The notes beneath the pieces were generated by a model. It had not been told where the DNA came from. It made no database searches and worked only from the letters and a program-made list of their open reading frames with translations. The position numbers were made by a program, and so were the translations under genes. Of a DNA stretch of 64,000 nucleotides, positions 12,986-25,279 are shown in pieces. Position 1 is the stretch's first letter, and each line of letters begins with the position of its first letter. Where the stretch lies: NCBI GenBank assembly GCA_033239005.1, contig BSQZ01000034.1:5743501-5807500 (forward strand). Reading direction: 5' to 3'. Source of the stretch: Lamellibrachia satsuma (lineage: Eukaryota > Annelida > Polychaeta > Sabellida > Siboglinidae).

Positions 12986-13800
12986 GTACTTCTTGTGAAT
13001 ACGAGTTTACGACATGTAAATAGAGTCACGATCCCGTGAACTCACAAATAGGAATCACCAACTGGGACTCCTTTTTAAATGTTAAGTTCTCGACTGGTAA
13101 TTACGAGTTCACCGGAGTCGTTAATTATATTTACATATTGTTACCTGGTAAACACGAGTGCCCTCAAACGCTGCATCAATGGCCAGATATCGCGTCTATC
13201 ATAATGTCAGACAATGTATCTTAATGCCATACAACTTGTCAGACTCTAAGCCATACTACGTGCCCCACTGTATAACCAACAACCAGTAGTTATATTAAAT
13301 AATGCAGATGATTCGATCGTATTTATTTGTTGTAATAAATCGTAATCATGTTAACATGAAACATATGACATTACGAATCTACAAATATACAATCTATGGT
13401 TGTTTTTTTATGTTATTAGCAATTAAACGTCCTTTACTTGTGTTAATGAAAAACAGCTAATAGTTCGTTTCGAAATGAGGAAACTAGGTTGATCACACGT
13501 CTTGTTTGTGAGAAAAGCATGGTGAGTTTTGTAAGAGGAACGTGTGGTATGCAAATCTAGCAACGATGTTCTCCTTGTATAGTTGTGAGCCTTAATGTCC
13601 TCTCGCCAGTGTCCTTTGCTTATGTTTTTCCCACACGTTTCCCACACGTATAACGAATCCCATGCCCTGAGAACTTTCCGACGTCGACTGCTGGGACAGG
13701 GCAGGCGACTCGGGAGGGTGAACCTGCTAACGAAACAAAGAAAACGCCTGTGTTACCAAATGTATTAGGCACGAATATGATAACACTGCTTTGGTGAAAT
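12986..13800 (-). repeat. Dispersed repeat family D, inverted copy next to the 24-bp array
   Basis: Two degenerate 24-bp units sit at 13203-13255. Downstream sequence matches the 6240-6760 copy (CAACCAGTAGT, TTAAATAAT, the ATCCCA...GACGTCGA...GGGTGAACCT block). This repeats the order array-then-body seen at 6183-6760. Confidence 0.55.
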
Positions 13801-13829
13801 TCAAATAAAAATGTCCCATACGCAATATA

Positions 13830-14152
<323 letters not shown>

Positions 14153-14488
14153 ATGATTTTAAGGTTATCCTTATTCTTGTTTGATTAGCTTCTGACACAT
14201 AGCATCTGCAACCTACTTCAATACGTGTCGATGCTCATGTTACTACATTATCACTAATTTTTTGGGTCAGTGTGGCATACTTATCTATTCTAAATATATC
14301 GTCTTTCTCAATGTCATGTCAAAAGGTGCAATGAGCTCAATTATATGAAACCTGGTGGTGGTCATGTTTTAACCTTTTTAGAAAACATTACGACCTCTGA
14401 CGATATTGTCAATGAAAAATACAATCTCCTTAATGGCCCGGACAAGGAAGCTTTATTGCAAGTCAAACAATATTGTTACTCACCGCAT

Positions 14489-15227
14489 TTAGCAGAACCC
14501 CGACGGCATAGATCTGACTGCATTATCCGGCCACGTCATACACTGACTGTGCATGCAGACTCGGATACTCTTGCTGAGACCAGAACACGATCCGCCGCAC
14601 CTGGCATTTCTTATGACGCGTCTCGTTCTTTTCTGCATGCTGTACTTGCTGCATGAGAAATCATGGCAGTGATTGATATATCATTCAATTAACATGCATA
14701 TGTACATCAACTACGCTACGCAACATTGCCATATTGTTTGTTACAATGTCAGTACTAATTCGTAATAGCAACAACGATAATTGCGACATCAGCACATACA
14801 ATAATGATCAAAATAAAACAACAACTCCAACATCAGTGACAACTGGAACTCATATGTATAACGACGAAAACGATTGTACTAAACGTTGCAATTTCCACAC
14901 ATGATATCCAACGATAACATCAACAACTGTGCGTAAATTTCAGCAAATAATCACAGCCCAATGGTAGTACTCGTAGTGCTAGTAACAAACCATCGTGATT
15001 AGTGTCACATTCGCTGTCAACGACGTTATCTCGTAGGGTAGGAGCCAGTTAAAAGTTCTTAGGAATAAAATGAAGTCTGACCTGCACGCGCGATAGCACG
15101 AGCGCCAAGATGACCAGGACGACCACTGGCAGTTGACACGGGAACATCCCCGACACCCGTCGCTGACGTGGAAACACGTCGCCAACAGAAGCACAGCCAG
15201 TGTCACGTACACTCTTACAGCGGTCAT
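14489..15227 (-). CDS. Secreted TSP1-like cysteine-rich peptide, gene 2
   Basis: Two exons: complement 15082-15227 and complement 14489-14648, with a 433-bp intron. The boundaries correspond to those of the copies at 8535-9355 and 33503-34323, and the frame is kept through a split Ser codon. The product is 101 aa. A signal peptide covers residues 1-24 (ends HVSDG). CSRVNCQWSSWSSWRSC (28-44) follows, then a basic QKRTRRVIR segment and the CGGSCSG motif. The mature part has ten cysteines. Unlike gene 1 it lacks the arginine run and instead has an extra N-terminal Cys25. It is the shortest copy because the C-terminus ends in a single Cys. The WSxW core is typical of TSP1 domains, which bind glycosaminoglycans and proteins outside the cell; the exact role here is unknown. 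Confidence 0.78.
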
Positions 15228-15308
15228 ACTGAATCAGCTGAACGGGATGGTCAGACGGTCAGCTGTCGTGCGCGTTCGGACGTATGCATTGGCAATAGGA
15301 CGTCAGTG

Positions 15309-15315
15309 TTTTATA
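15309..15315 (-). promoter_or_regulatory. TATA box of peptide gene 2
   Basis: TATAAAA on the minus strand lies about 85 bp upstream of the ATG. The leader between contains GTCCGAACGCGC and TCAGCTGAT, also found upstream of genes 1 and 3. Confidence 0.6.
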
Positions 15316-15389
15316 CTCTCGCGTTCAATGTGCGGAAGGGCGTTCGTTATTAATAGTTATAAAGGAATGACTACATAGCGCAATCTTAC

Positions 15390-16208
15390 AATTGAAGAAG
15401 AAGGAAGTTTGCTGATTGCGGGTTATTCCCAACCCGCTTAGTCATTCCATTGTCACATCTTCCTGACGTCACATAGATGACGCAGGCGTGCCAGTCACAC
15501 CACATGAGTGCAGGTGGGACATTGTCCGGTCTGTCACATTTGTTTACTGCATGTCGGGAAAGTAGCGCCCGTGGTTGTCTGTGTTCGGTCGGCTGTGGCA
15601 CGCAGACGTTTAAGTGATCGCCAGCGAAGTCACGGTTTGTCTAACCCTGCTGGTAGGGGTTCAGCTGGGCGCAATTGACGATTTCTGATATTTTATGTAG
15701 TCGTTTCTAGCCGGGTGCTGCTGGGCGATGAGACCAGCGGTATCCTGGCGTTCGTGAAGTTTTTTCGCGTTACAAGTAAGCTCGCAGCACATGGTTGTAT
15801 TGCTGTTGTTGTTTCGAACCATGTTGGTGCATATACTGAAACAAGAGAGTAGTAGGTAACTAAATATAGACATTGGGGGAAACATGGTTGATGTTGCCTG
15901 TGTGAAAATATAGGAATACATGTGTGTTATCGCTCACTGAACGTCAGCCCCCCCGGCGACTGCGGTCAAAGGGTGTGCAGGGTTGTGGGGGTGGTATCGC
16001 CTGACGACTTGAGTGGATATCTTGGTATTCGCCTGAGGACTAACCGAGGGGTCATCTAGACGATGGTCATCTGACAGGGGTCAAAGGTCTAATGCCTAAG
16101 AGGAGTGGTCATCTAGTGGTATCTGTATAGCTCGCACTAAGAAAAAGATGTATGTAAGTGGAGCGTTCGTATATGTGTTACTAACATTACAAACTAACCT
16201 ATTGATAA

Positions 16209-16284
<76 letters not shown>

Positions 16285-16485
16285 GAATTGAAAATAGTAA
16301 ATGAAAAATAATAACTTATTATTAATACTAATTTAAAAATTATATATAATTAAATGCTAATGCTAATTATTACAAAGTAACCTACTGATAATAAATATAC
16401 ATTATCAAGTGAAAATAGTAAATCTAATATTATCGTTGCAGATACAGCGCTGGTCCGCCCACTGGACGTATGCATGTATGAATAA
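15390..16485. other. Intergenic sequence with an (AT)n tract
   Basis: Contains (AT)n at about 16213-16280 and a loose repeat of GGTCATCTAG/GATGGTCATCTGA around 16040-16115. No convincing gene. Confidence 0.5.
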
Positions 16486-16489
16486 GTTG

Positions 16490-17215
16490 GAATATAATAT
16501 GCGAACATAAAAAAACACGTCTTTATCAGCTGCACGCAACTCACAATTAGGGGAAAAACGTTCGTCACGCTGATATACCGGCGTGCTACATATCTCCCTA
16601 TCTCGTGTCTGCAACAATATAAAAAACTTTCGACTCGCTCTTGTGCAATTTGTGTCACATGCGTAGATATAGGTATAATGAAAATCAGTGACTACACCTT
16701 TCCTTATTCCGTGTCTACAATCATTTAGAGACGGGGAAACAAAGAGGAATTGACCTGCGTACCAGTGACGGACATTTTTGTTGACTCCTGGTCAGCAGAC
16801 GTGCTCCCCGTATTTGCTTGGGTCAACCGTTTGTGGGTGAAAACCAAACTTGTGAAATGATGAGTCATATTTTTAGTTATTTCTGTCTGAATAAGATTGC
16901 TGATGGCAGTCGAAACGTCACGGAAAGGTGAACTGATTGTGAAATAAGTAAAACTATTTCTCATTTGAACCATCCAGTCTGATGAACATCGTTCATGGAC
17001 AATGTGAAAAAGAAAAGATGACATAGTTAGTATGAAGTGAATAATCGCATATCAGTATTGTAGAGTGGCTGGTATTTCGACGCGATGCGTTTCTGATTTG
17101 GCAAGACCCGCTGAACTTGATTTGTGTGGGGGGAGGGGTGGTAGTGCGATATATGATACAATGCAGATTAATTACATATTGCCTGTAAATCAGAGTTTAC
17201 AAATATGTGCTTTAA
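16490..17215 (+). repeat. Family A repeat, 5' part of a split copy
   Basis: Co-linear with 600-1320 up to the words ACAAATATGTGCT, where the 16-bp minisatellite begins. Family A resumes at 20397. Confidence 0.7.
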
Positions 17216-20200
17216 GATGGCCCTCTCCTAAGATGGCCCTCCCTAAGATGGCCCTCCCCTAAGATGGCCCTCCCTTAAGATGGCCCTCCCCTAAGATGGC
17301 CCTCTCCTAAGATGGCCCTCCTCTAAGATGGCCCTCTCCTAAGATGGCCCTCCACTAAGATGGCCCTCCCTTAAGATGGCCCTCCCCTAAGATGGCCCTC
17401 CCTTAAGATGGCCCTCCCCTAAGACGGCCCTCCTCTAAAATGGCCCTCCCCTATGATGGCCCTCCCCTAAGATGGCCCTCCACTAAGATGGCCCTCCACT
17501 AAGATGGCCCTCCCTTAAGATGGCCCTCTCCTAAGATGGCCCTCTCCTAAGATGGCCCTCCTCTAAGATGGCCCTCTCCTAAGATGGCCCTCCACTAAGA
17601 TGGCCCTCCCTTAAGATGGCCCTCCCCTAAGATGGCCCTCCCTTAAGATGGCCCTCCCTAAGACGGCCCTCCCTTAAGATGGCCCTCTCCTAAGATGGCC
17701 CTCTCCTAAGATGGCTCTCTCCTAAGATGGCCCTCCACTAAGATGGCCCTCCCCTAAGATGGCCCTCCCTTAAGATGGCCCTCTCCTAAGATGGCCCTCC
17801 CCTAAGATGGCCCTCCCCTAAGATGGCCCTCTCCTAAGATGGCCCTCTCCTAAGATGGCCCTCTCCTAAGATGGCCCTCTCCTAAGATGGCCCTCCCTTA
17901 AGATGGCCCTCTCCTAAGATGGCCCTCCACTAAGATGGCCCTCTCCTAAGATGGCCCTCCCCTAAGATGGCCCTCCTCTAAGATGGCCCTCTCCTAAGAT
18001 GGCCCTCAACTAAGATGGCCCTCCCCTAAGATGGCCCTCCCTTAAGATGGCCCTCTCCTAAGATGGCCCTCTCCTAAGATGGCCCTCCACTAAGATGGCC
18101 CTCCCCTAAGATGGCCCTCCCTTAAGATGGCCCTCTCCTAAGATGGCCCTCCCCTAAGATGGCCCTCTCCTAAGATGGCCCTCTCCTAAGATGGCCCTCC
18201 CCTAAGATGGCCCTCCCCTAAGATGGCCCTCCCTTAAGATGGCCCTCTCCTAAGATGGCCCTCTCCTAAGATGGCCCTCCCCTAAGATGGCCCTCTCCTA
18301 AGATGGCCCTCCCCTATGATGGCCCTCCCCTAAGATGGCCCTCCACTAAGATGGCCCTCCACTAAGATGGCCCTCCCTTAAGATGGCCCTCTCCTAAGAT
18401 GGCCCTCTCCTAAGATGGCCCTCCTCTAAGATGGCCCTCTCCTAAGATGGCCCTCCACTAAGATGGCCCTCCCTTAAGATGGCCCTCCCCTAAGATGGCC
18501 CTCCCTTAAGATGGCCCTCCCTAAGACGGCCCTCCCTTAAGATGGCCCTCTCCTAAGATGGCCCTCTCCTAAGATGGCTCTCTCCTAAGATGGCCCTCCA
18601 CTAAGATGGCCCTCCCCTAAGATGGCCCTCCCTTAAGATGGCCCTCTCCTAAGATGGCCCTCCCCTAAGATGGCCCTCCCCTAAGATGGCCCCCCTTAAG
18701 ATGACCGTCTCCTAAGATGGCCCTCTCCTAAGATGGCCCTCTCCTAAGATGGCCCTCCCCTAAGATGGCCCTCTCCTAAGATGGCCCTCCCTTAAGATGG
18801 CCCTCACCTAAGATGGCCCTCCACTAAGATGGCCCTAACCTAAGATGGCCCTCCCCTAAGTTGGCCCTCCTCTAAGATGGCCCTCTCCTAAGATGGCCCT
18901 CAACTAAGATGGCCCTCCCTAAGATGGCCCTCCCTTAAGATGGCCCTCTCCTAAGATGGCCCTCTCCTAAGATGGCCCTCCACTAAGATGGCCCTCCCCT
19001 AAGATGGCCCTCCCTTAAGATGGCCCTCTCCTAAGATGGCCCTCTCCTAAGATGGCCCTCCCCTAAGATGGCCCTCTCCTAAGATGGCCCTCCCCTATGA
19101 TGGCCCTCCCCTAAGATGGCCCTCCACTAAGATGGCCCTCCACTAAGATGGCCCTCCCTTAAGATGGCCCTCTCCTAAGATGGCCCTCTCCTAAGATGGC
19201 CCTCCTCTAAGATGGCCCTCTCCTAAGATGGCCCTCCACTAAGATGGCCCTCCCTTAAGATGGCCCTCCCCTAAGATGGCCCTCCCTTAAGATGGCCCTC
19301 CCTAAGACGGCCCTCCCTTAAGATGGCCCTCTCCTAAGATGGCCCTCTCCTAAGATGGCCCTCTCCTAAGATGGCCCTCCACTAAGATGGCCCTCCCCTA
19401 AGATGGCCCTCCCTTAAGATGGCCCTCTCCTAAGATGGCCCTCTCCTAAGATGGCCCTCCCCTAAGATGACCCTCTCCTAAGATGGCCCTCTCCTAAGAT
19501 GGCCCTCTCCTAAGATGGCCCTCCCCTAAGATGGCCCTCTCCTAAGATGGCCCTCCCTTAAGATGGCCCTCTCCTAAGATGGCCCTCCACTAAGATGGCC
19601 CTCTCCTAAGATGGCCCTCCTCTAAGATGGCCCTCTCCTAAGATGGCCCTCAACTAAGATGGCCCTCCCCTAAGATGGCCCTCCCTTAAGATGGCCCTCT
19701 CCTAAGATGGCCCTCTCCTAAGATGGCCCTCCACTAAGATGGCCCTCCCCTAAGATGGCCCTCCCTTAAGATGGCCCTCTCCTAAGATGGCCCTCTCCTA
19801 AGATGGCCCTCCCCTAAGATGGCCCTCTCCTAAGATGGCCCTCCCCTAAGATGGCCCTCCCCTATGATGGCCCTCCCTTAAGATGGCCCTCTCCTAAGAT
19901 GGCCCTCTCCTAAGATGGCCCTCCCCTAAGATGGCCCTCTCCTAAGATGGCCCTCAACTAAGATGGCCCTCCCCTAAGATGGCCCTCCCTTAAGATGGCC
20001 CTCTCCTAAGATGGCCCTCTCCTAAGATGGCCCTCCACTAAGATGGCCCTCCCCTAAGATGGCCCTCCCTTAAGATGGCCCTCTCCTAAGATGGCCCTCT
20101 CCTAAGATGGCCCTCCCCTAAGATGGCCCTCTCCTAAGATGGCCCTCCCCTAAGATGGCCCTCCCCTAAGATGGCCCTCCCTTAAGATGGCCCTCTCCTA

Positions 20201-20396
20201 AGATGGCCCTCTCCTAAGATGGCCCTCCCCTAAGATGGCCCTCTCCTAAGATGGCCCTCCACTAAGATGGCCCTCTCCTAAGATGGCCCTCCCTAAGATA
20301 GCCCTCCCCTAAGATGACCCTCTCCTAAGATGGCCCTCTCCTAAGATGGCCCTCCCCTAAAATGGCCCTCCCTAAGATGGCCCTCTCCTAAGATGG
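17215..20396. repeat. 3.2-kb minisatellite of a 16-bp unit
   Basis: About 200 tandem copies of AAGATGGCCCTCCCCT with point variants (CTCTCCT, CTCCACT, CTCCCTT) and occasional 15-bp units. The rare variant CTATGATGG occurs near 17451, 18313, 19094 and 19861. AAGACGG occurs near 17660, 18523 and 19304. The shared spacing of about 780-860 bp shows a higher-order repeat. The 16-bp period breaks every reading frame, so it is non-coding. Confidence 0.98.
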
Positions 20397-21060
20397 CCCA
20401 TCTATGTTCATCGTACATTTCCCACAAAACGTCTCCACTTTGGTGTCCCGAACTTGTATCTCGTCTTGTATGTGGAACACGGCATGCACGTGTCAGTTGT
20501 CAGGCTGTCGGTGAATGTTCCCCCACAGTAGAGACAGGGATCATCCCCATCGCCTATGTTGCGGGCATCGGCTTTCATCACCCTTCCTTGTCTGTTGGAC
20601 GCCCCTCGTGCTATGAATTATCGGAAACAATGTCAGAAAACTTTGCTGCAAATCGTGTATTATGTGTCGCGACAAATAGCCTGTTTAAAGTAGTAGTAAA
20701 GGGCCCGTTTTAAGCAACACGTAACGTTACCAAGTCATACGTAACGTTACCAAGTCACCATTTTGACAGATAACTCGTGCACAGACATAATGGTCAATAG
20801 GCAGTAGAAGTAATACTAATACCAATTGAATTTTGTTTTTTTCATAACGCATTTTAGATCTAAGTTAGATTAAAGCAAGTTCGAACACTTAAAAAACAGT
20901 ATAACTATATCAAATGTTGCCAAAATAATATTTGTTTCGTTGTCAATCGGTCAGCCTTATTATGTTCACATTAAAGCGCAGCTCTTTTGTAACTTCGCTA
21001 AATTCAATCAATTAGCCTCCCAAATGTCCCGACGTTGAAACAATGTCAGGGATTGTCATA
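20397..21060 (+). repeat. Family A repeat, 3' part of the split copy
   Basis: Matches 1330-1850 and the inverse of 3060-3420 (CATCCCCATCGCCTATG, GAAACAATGTCAG, CAGATAACTCGTGCACA, TTATGTTCACATTAAAG, TGTCCCGACGTTGAAAC). Confidence 0.7.
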
Positions 21061-22160
21061 CGTTACGGGCTCACCTCAATTATCTTTCCCTGTACGAACA
21101 AAACTGGTTTTAATGGGAAATGTTACACAACCTAAGTACACAATTTAAGTGCACTAAACCCCAAGGTGACAAACTTGACCACTTAGAGTTGACTCTGACA
21201 AATGAATTCCACGATTCGCTTGCGTGAAATAAACAGCGCCGGTAACACGTGCAATCTCACAGCGGCCATCTTGGATCAGTTTAACGGGAATACGAATAAA
21301 TTGGGAATCGTGCGTCTCTTTTATTTTTATACACTGTGGTTTGAAAATAATGTTTTGTGCAGTCGGAATTTAGTGCCTTGATGGTACACTGTGTGGTCAT
21401 TGGTGGTTATTCGTACACTAGTCAATCATTTCATCGTCACGTTTTTCCTTCTTCCGGGTCCCATATAGATAATGTTATCTACACTGAGTAGACCTATCGA
21501 CGTACTTTTTCAATGGATAGTGAAGACATCGAAGCAAGACATTTATAAACGCACACACACACACACACGCACGCACGTACGCACAAACACACACAAACAC
21601 ACACACACACACACACACTCACGAATGTGCACGAATTATGTGCATTCACATAAAAAGCATTAGCACTTCACACGCGTACACAATGTACATACACATATGT
21701 ATGCGTTCCACGAGTAACACGTTCTTCCTATTGGAGTAATGTATTCAGTATGTATAAGTATTAAGTATTTATAGCAAAACAATGTTGAGCAGAAGAAAAA
21801 CCGAAACTCAGAATTAAGTTTCATGACGAATGGAATGGTTGCTGGAACGCTTAAACGAGTGTAATAGTTGTGTTAAAAGAAAATCCTAATTAAACATTTT
21901 CCTTATGTATATATATATGCGCTGTCTTAGTTTGTTATTTGTCTTATGCATATCATGTCCGTCTTTTATGTCGTTTATGATTTGATTTGATTTTAAGTTT
22001 TGTATTGACAATTTCGTTATTTGACAATTTGGAAAAATCGAACTGGTATTGTACTGGACGCGAGTGGTGTATACTTGGGCACGATATGTATTCGGAGTGA
22101 AACGAACTCAGCAAAGTAGCGGCAGTCGCAGAGTACGAATGTACAGTGTAATTAGCCGAA
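20494..22160 (+). repeat. Left copy of a 1.65-kb segmental duplication
   Basis: Nearly identical, in the same orientation, to 44622-46273. Differences are few: single bases, a short indel near 20688, and a changed CA-rich tract near 21550. The segment holds the 3' part of family A, a broken TSP1-like peptide gene and single-copy-looking DNA. Confidence 0.9.
21150..21269 (-). pseudogene. Remnant of a TSP1-like peptide gene, exon 1
   Basis: On the minus strand an ATG (21269-21267) opens a sequence alignable with the signal peptide of the intact genes (start MAAVRLHVLPAL). The rest is rearranged: the signal peptide is disrupted, the GAGTCAACT of the CxVNC motif survives, and a stop replaces the WSxW core. 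A TATA-like TATAAAAATAA lies upstream at 21322-21332. No second exon was found. It lies in the duplicated segment and has a sister at 45262-45381. Confidence 0.7.
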
Positions 22161-22566
22161 CACAATGTGATGCAACATTTTTGGAGATGATCCCGAAACA
22201 GCTGCTCAGAAAATTCAAGCAGCTACTGACATTGTCCCGAACTATTCATGCCTAGTGTGAGCATAACTACAAAGATACCTATCGAGATAAGTGCTATCCT
22301 TTGACGACTGCCGGAACGATAACTCTTGTTATCAACGCAGTGATCTGACTACGGGCGCGTACAACAGAAGTTAAGCGTTGCCCGAGGCTGTTCCGTCAAA
22401 GTCTATTTAGATACAGTTGGTGTGGAAAAACCCAGTTTGCTTAATGAGTGTGCTTTTGATTACCCCGTTGCTAAATAGCACCTTTGCGATGTGAATCGCC
22501 CGTTAATCGTACACATTGGTGCATGAGTAACGTAAATGACAGGACAAGGTCGTAGGCCGCGTCCGA
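22161..22566. other. Unannotated sequence
   Basis: Contains a short stretch AGAAGTTAAGCGTTGCCCG near 22368 that recalls the 5S rRNA internal promoter, but no flanking 5S structure could be aligned. No gene called. Confidence 0.35.
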
Positions 22567-23250
22567 TTTTTGAATGAATGATGAATGAATGAATCTTTAT
22601 TTTCAACAACAATAATAATTGACAAACATCATAGAACAACATTTCAAAACTATAAAACCGTCGAAAAAAATGGCAAGAAGAAATGTAATACTTATGTTAC
22701 ATGCCATATTACAAATACAAATACATTGTACTGAATAAAATACAGTATATAATTTTACGCACGTGACATGGTTTGTTTTCAAAACATGGTACATCAGACT
22801 TAAACGCCATGTCTATTTATGAGAGGCCGAACGTGAAATAGTCACTTTAGTTACGTGTCAAACCAATTTGAACTTGCGCAGTCAATTAAACGAAAACCAC
22901 CTCAATACGTTTAGATCAAGAATATTATTTTATGTCCGTAACCCCAGTAGTTTTTTTGCACCATAAATATTTACATATCAGATACATAAAATAAAAAAAA
23001 ATTGCTTTATAATTTTTTTTAAAGATGATCATTCCGACAACAATTTGTGAACTACCAAGATAATTATAGAGTCGTACTCCTTTAAATAATATATTCATAC
23101 TTTTCATATTAATCCGTGCAAACTTTTGAGTAAATGTGTAATTTTGTCGGGTTGCCTAAACAGGTTCGTGCTGACTGAAAAACAGTTGTACATAATGCTG
23201 GCTCTGTACGTAATTGCATAACACTTCGAAAGTTTAGATTTCCCACGTTC
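22567..23250 (-). mobile_element. 3' end of a Jockey-like LINE
   Basis: The plus-strand start GAATGAATGAATCTTTATTT looks like a reversed LINE tail. On the minus strand the frame gives FKGVRLYNYL and IFKKNYKAI, typical of the end of a Jockey-like reverse transcriptase. The inner part, 23120-23240, matches 3637-3720 and 3990-4030 of the LINE at 3640-5420, with the intervening 270 bp deleted. It is a dead fragment. Confidence 0.7.
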
Positions 23251-23499
23251 CACGAATATACACTGCTTTGGAATACTCTCTGAAGGCGTCTTTAGCCATT
23301 GTTGCTAGGTAAAGAAAAAACACGAGTTGGTGCTAGAATATATCCTTGCGTAAAGCTGCTTGTGACCTCAACACTCTCGTGTATTAGAGCATACTAGAGC
23401 CATTTTCACCGAGTGCAGTAAATGTCCTCAATAGAGAAGACGGTTTTGCTTCATGTATATTTCTTGGATTTTGTGTCATTCCCGGTGGCATGAGGGATT

Positions 23500-23910
23500 T
23501 CTAACATTGCATAAACACGTCTTTATTAGCTGCATGCAACCCACAGTTAAGTGAAGTCGTTCATCACGTTCTAACTTTCAAAGTGTTGCACATTTGTGTA
23601 TTCCGCATCTGCAACAATAGACAAAAGCGTTAGCTCAATATAGATAACTATATAGAGATAAATGATTACATTTTTCCTTATTCCGCGTCTGCAACCAATG
23701 AGAGACGGCGAAACATCGAGGAAGAAACCTAGTAATTACGTAAGGCATAATCATCACGCACTGGCGTAAAGAGTGTTACACATTTCTTTATGTCGCGTCT
23801 CCAACAATAGAAAAAAGTGTTAGCTCCATGTAGATAAATATATAGAGATAAGTGATTACATCTTTCCTTATTCCGCGTCTGCAACCAATGAGAGACGGCG
23901 AAACATACGA
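23500..23910 (+). repeat. Family A repeat, 5' part, internally duplicated
   Basis: TTATTAGCTGCATGCAACCC and then two successive copies (about 23580-23725 and 23770-23905) of the block ending CTTATTCCGCGTCTGCAACC-AATGAGAGACGGCGAAACAT. Confidence 0.65.
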
Positions 23911-24093
23911 ATTATGTAAGAATTAGTGAGTTTTTTCATTGGCAATGAATGTTCAGGTGTGGCCATATGCACAGTCTAGGGGGCGATGAGGGTAAGCCAG
24001 TAAACAAGAACTTCCGGGTTGCCTGTATTTGTAGGGGTTAAGTAATTGTCGAGATACGCTAAGCGGAACATCTTAAATGTTGTATCGTCATTT

Positions 24094-24618
24094 CGGGTTG
24101 TTGCCATCAGTGCTGAGTTCGTGGCGTGTTGTTGCCATCAGTGCAGAGTTCGTGGCGTGTTGTTGCCATCAGTGCAGAGTTCGTAGCGTGTTGTTGCCAT
24201 CAGTGCAGATTTCGTAGCGTGTTGTTGCCATCAGTGCAGAGTTCGTGGCGTGTTGTTGCCATCAGTGCAGAGTTCGTAGCGTGTTGTTGCCATCAGTGCA
24301 GAGTTCGTGGTGTGTTGTTGCCCTCAGTGCAGAGTTCGTAGCGTGTTGTTGCCACCAGTGCAGTGTTCGTAGCGTGTTGTTGCCATCAGTGCAGAGTTCG
24401 TAGCGTGTTGTTGCCCTCAGTGCAGAGTTCGTGGTGTGTTGTTGCCATCAGTGCAGAGTTCGTAACGTGTTGTTGCCTTCAGTGCAGAGTTCGTGGCGTG
24501 TTGTTGCCATCAGTGCAAAGTTCGTGGCGTGTTGTTGCTATCAGTGCAGAGTTCGTAGCGTGTTGTTGCCATCAGTGCAGAGTTCGTGGCGTGTTGTTGC
24601 CATCAGCGCTGAGTTCGT
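24094..24618. repeat. 31-bp minisatellite, about 17 copies
   Basis: The unit is around GTGTTGTTGCCATCAGTGCA plus GAGTTCGTRGC. The period of 31 rotates the frame each unit, so the Cys/Val-rich ORFs across it are by-products. Confidence 0.96.
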
Positions 24619-24713
24619 TTTATTTTATTTTGACTAAATACTTGTTTATTTGAAAACATAATTGGTATTAATGGGCAATGTCTACCCAATTCATGTACAT
24701 TGTATATGTGTAG

Positions 24714-24849
24714 GTGAGCCCCAATATGACCAGAATTACCACTGACAGTTAACTCTAGTACATGAACTACGTCGACGAAGACGCCGCCACCATCCTTCGG
24801 TCGTGTGGAAATACGTCGCCAGCGTCACACACAATCGCACAGCGACCAT
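24714..24849 (-). pseudogene. Broken TSP1-like peptide gene, exon 1
   Basis: On the minus strand the ATG at 24849 gives MVAVRLCVTLATYFHTTEG, the family signal peptide with about five hydrophobic residues deleted. GWWRRLRRRSSC-TRVNCQW follows, and then a TAA stop exactly where the second Trp-Ser of the WSxW core should start. The downstream donor is changed (GGGCTCACC) and no exon 2 is present before the 31-bp minisatellite. It was once a close relative of gene 1 (arginine-rich linker). Confidence 0.8.
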
Positions 24850-25102
24850 CGTGGTTCAACTGAATGATTCGTATGAGATCGGCAGAATAAATTCTGAATG
24901 GTGCGTCGATTATTTTAGATTGTGGTTTGAAAGGAATGCTTTCTCTGCGAAATCGGAAACTATTATTGAAAAGTGCATTCACATGCAGTCATTCCTACAC
25001 TTTATAATTCTTCGAGTGCCGTTTTATTCATTCTTCCAGATAATGTTATCTACGGTAGGCAAACGCACATACTGTTGATGTATATTGAAAATATTGAAGC
25101 GA

Positions 25103-25104
<2 letters not shown>

Positions 25105-25201
<97 letters not shown>

Positions 25202-25220
25202 AAACAAACACACACACAGC
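25105..25220. repeat. (AC)n microsatellite
   Basis: About 92 bp of AC followed by ACAAAC/ACTC variants. Confidence 0.95.
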
Positions 25221-25279
25221 AATATTGTTCGGTATGTTATTCCTAGCTTGGGAACGTTTCGTGTTAAAGGGTCTATACG

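Noticed and set aside
12674..13039. Open frames of 120 aa on both strands across the 24-bp array
   Set aside because: The period is a multiple of three, so any strand without a stop in the unit stays open. There is no signal peptide or domain.
17215..20396. CRISPR-like array
   Set aside because: Contiguous 16-bp units without spacers, in a eukaryotic genome. The same applies to 24094-24618 and 12660-12985.
22368..22400. 5S rRNA-like AGAAGTTAAGCGTTGCCCG
   Set aside because: Only one promoter-like box matches. The rest of a 5S gene or 5S-derived SINE could not be aligned.
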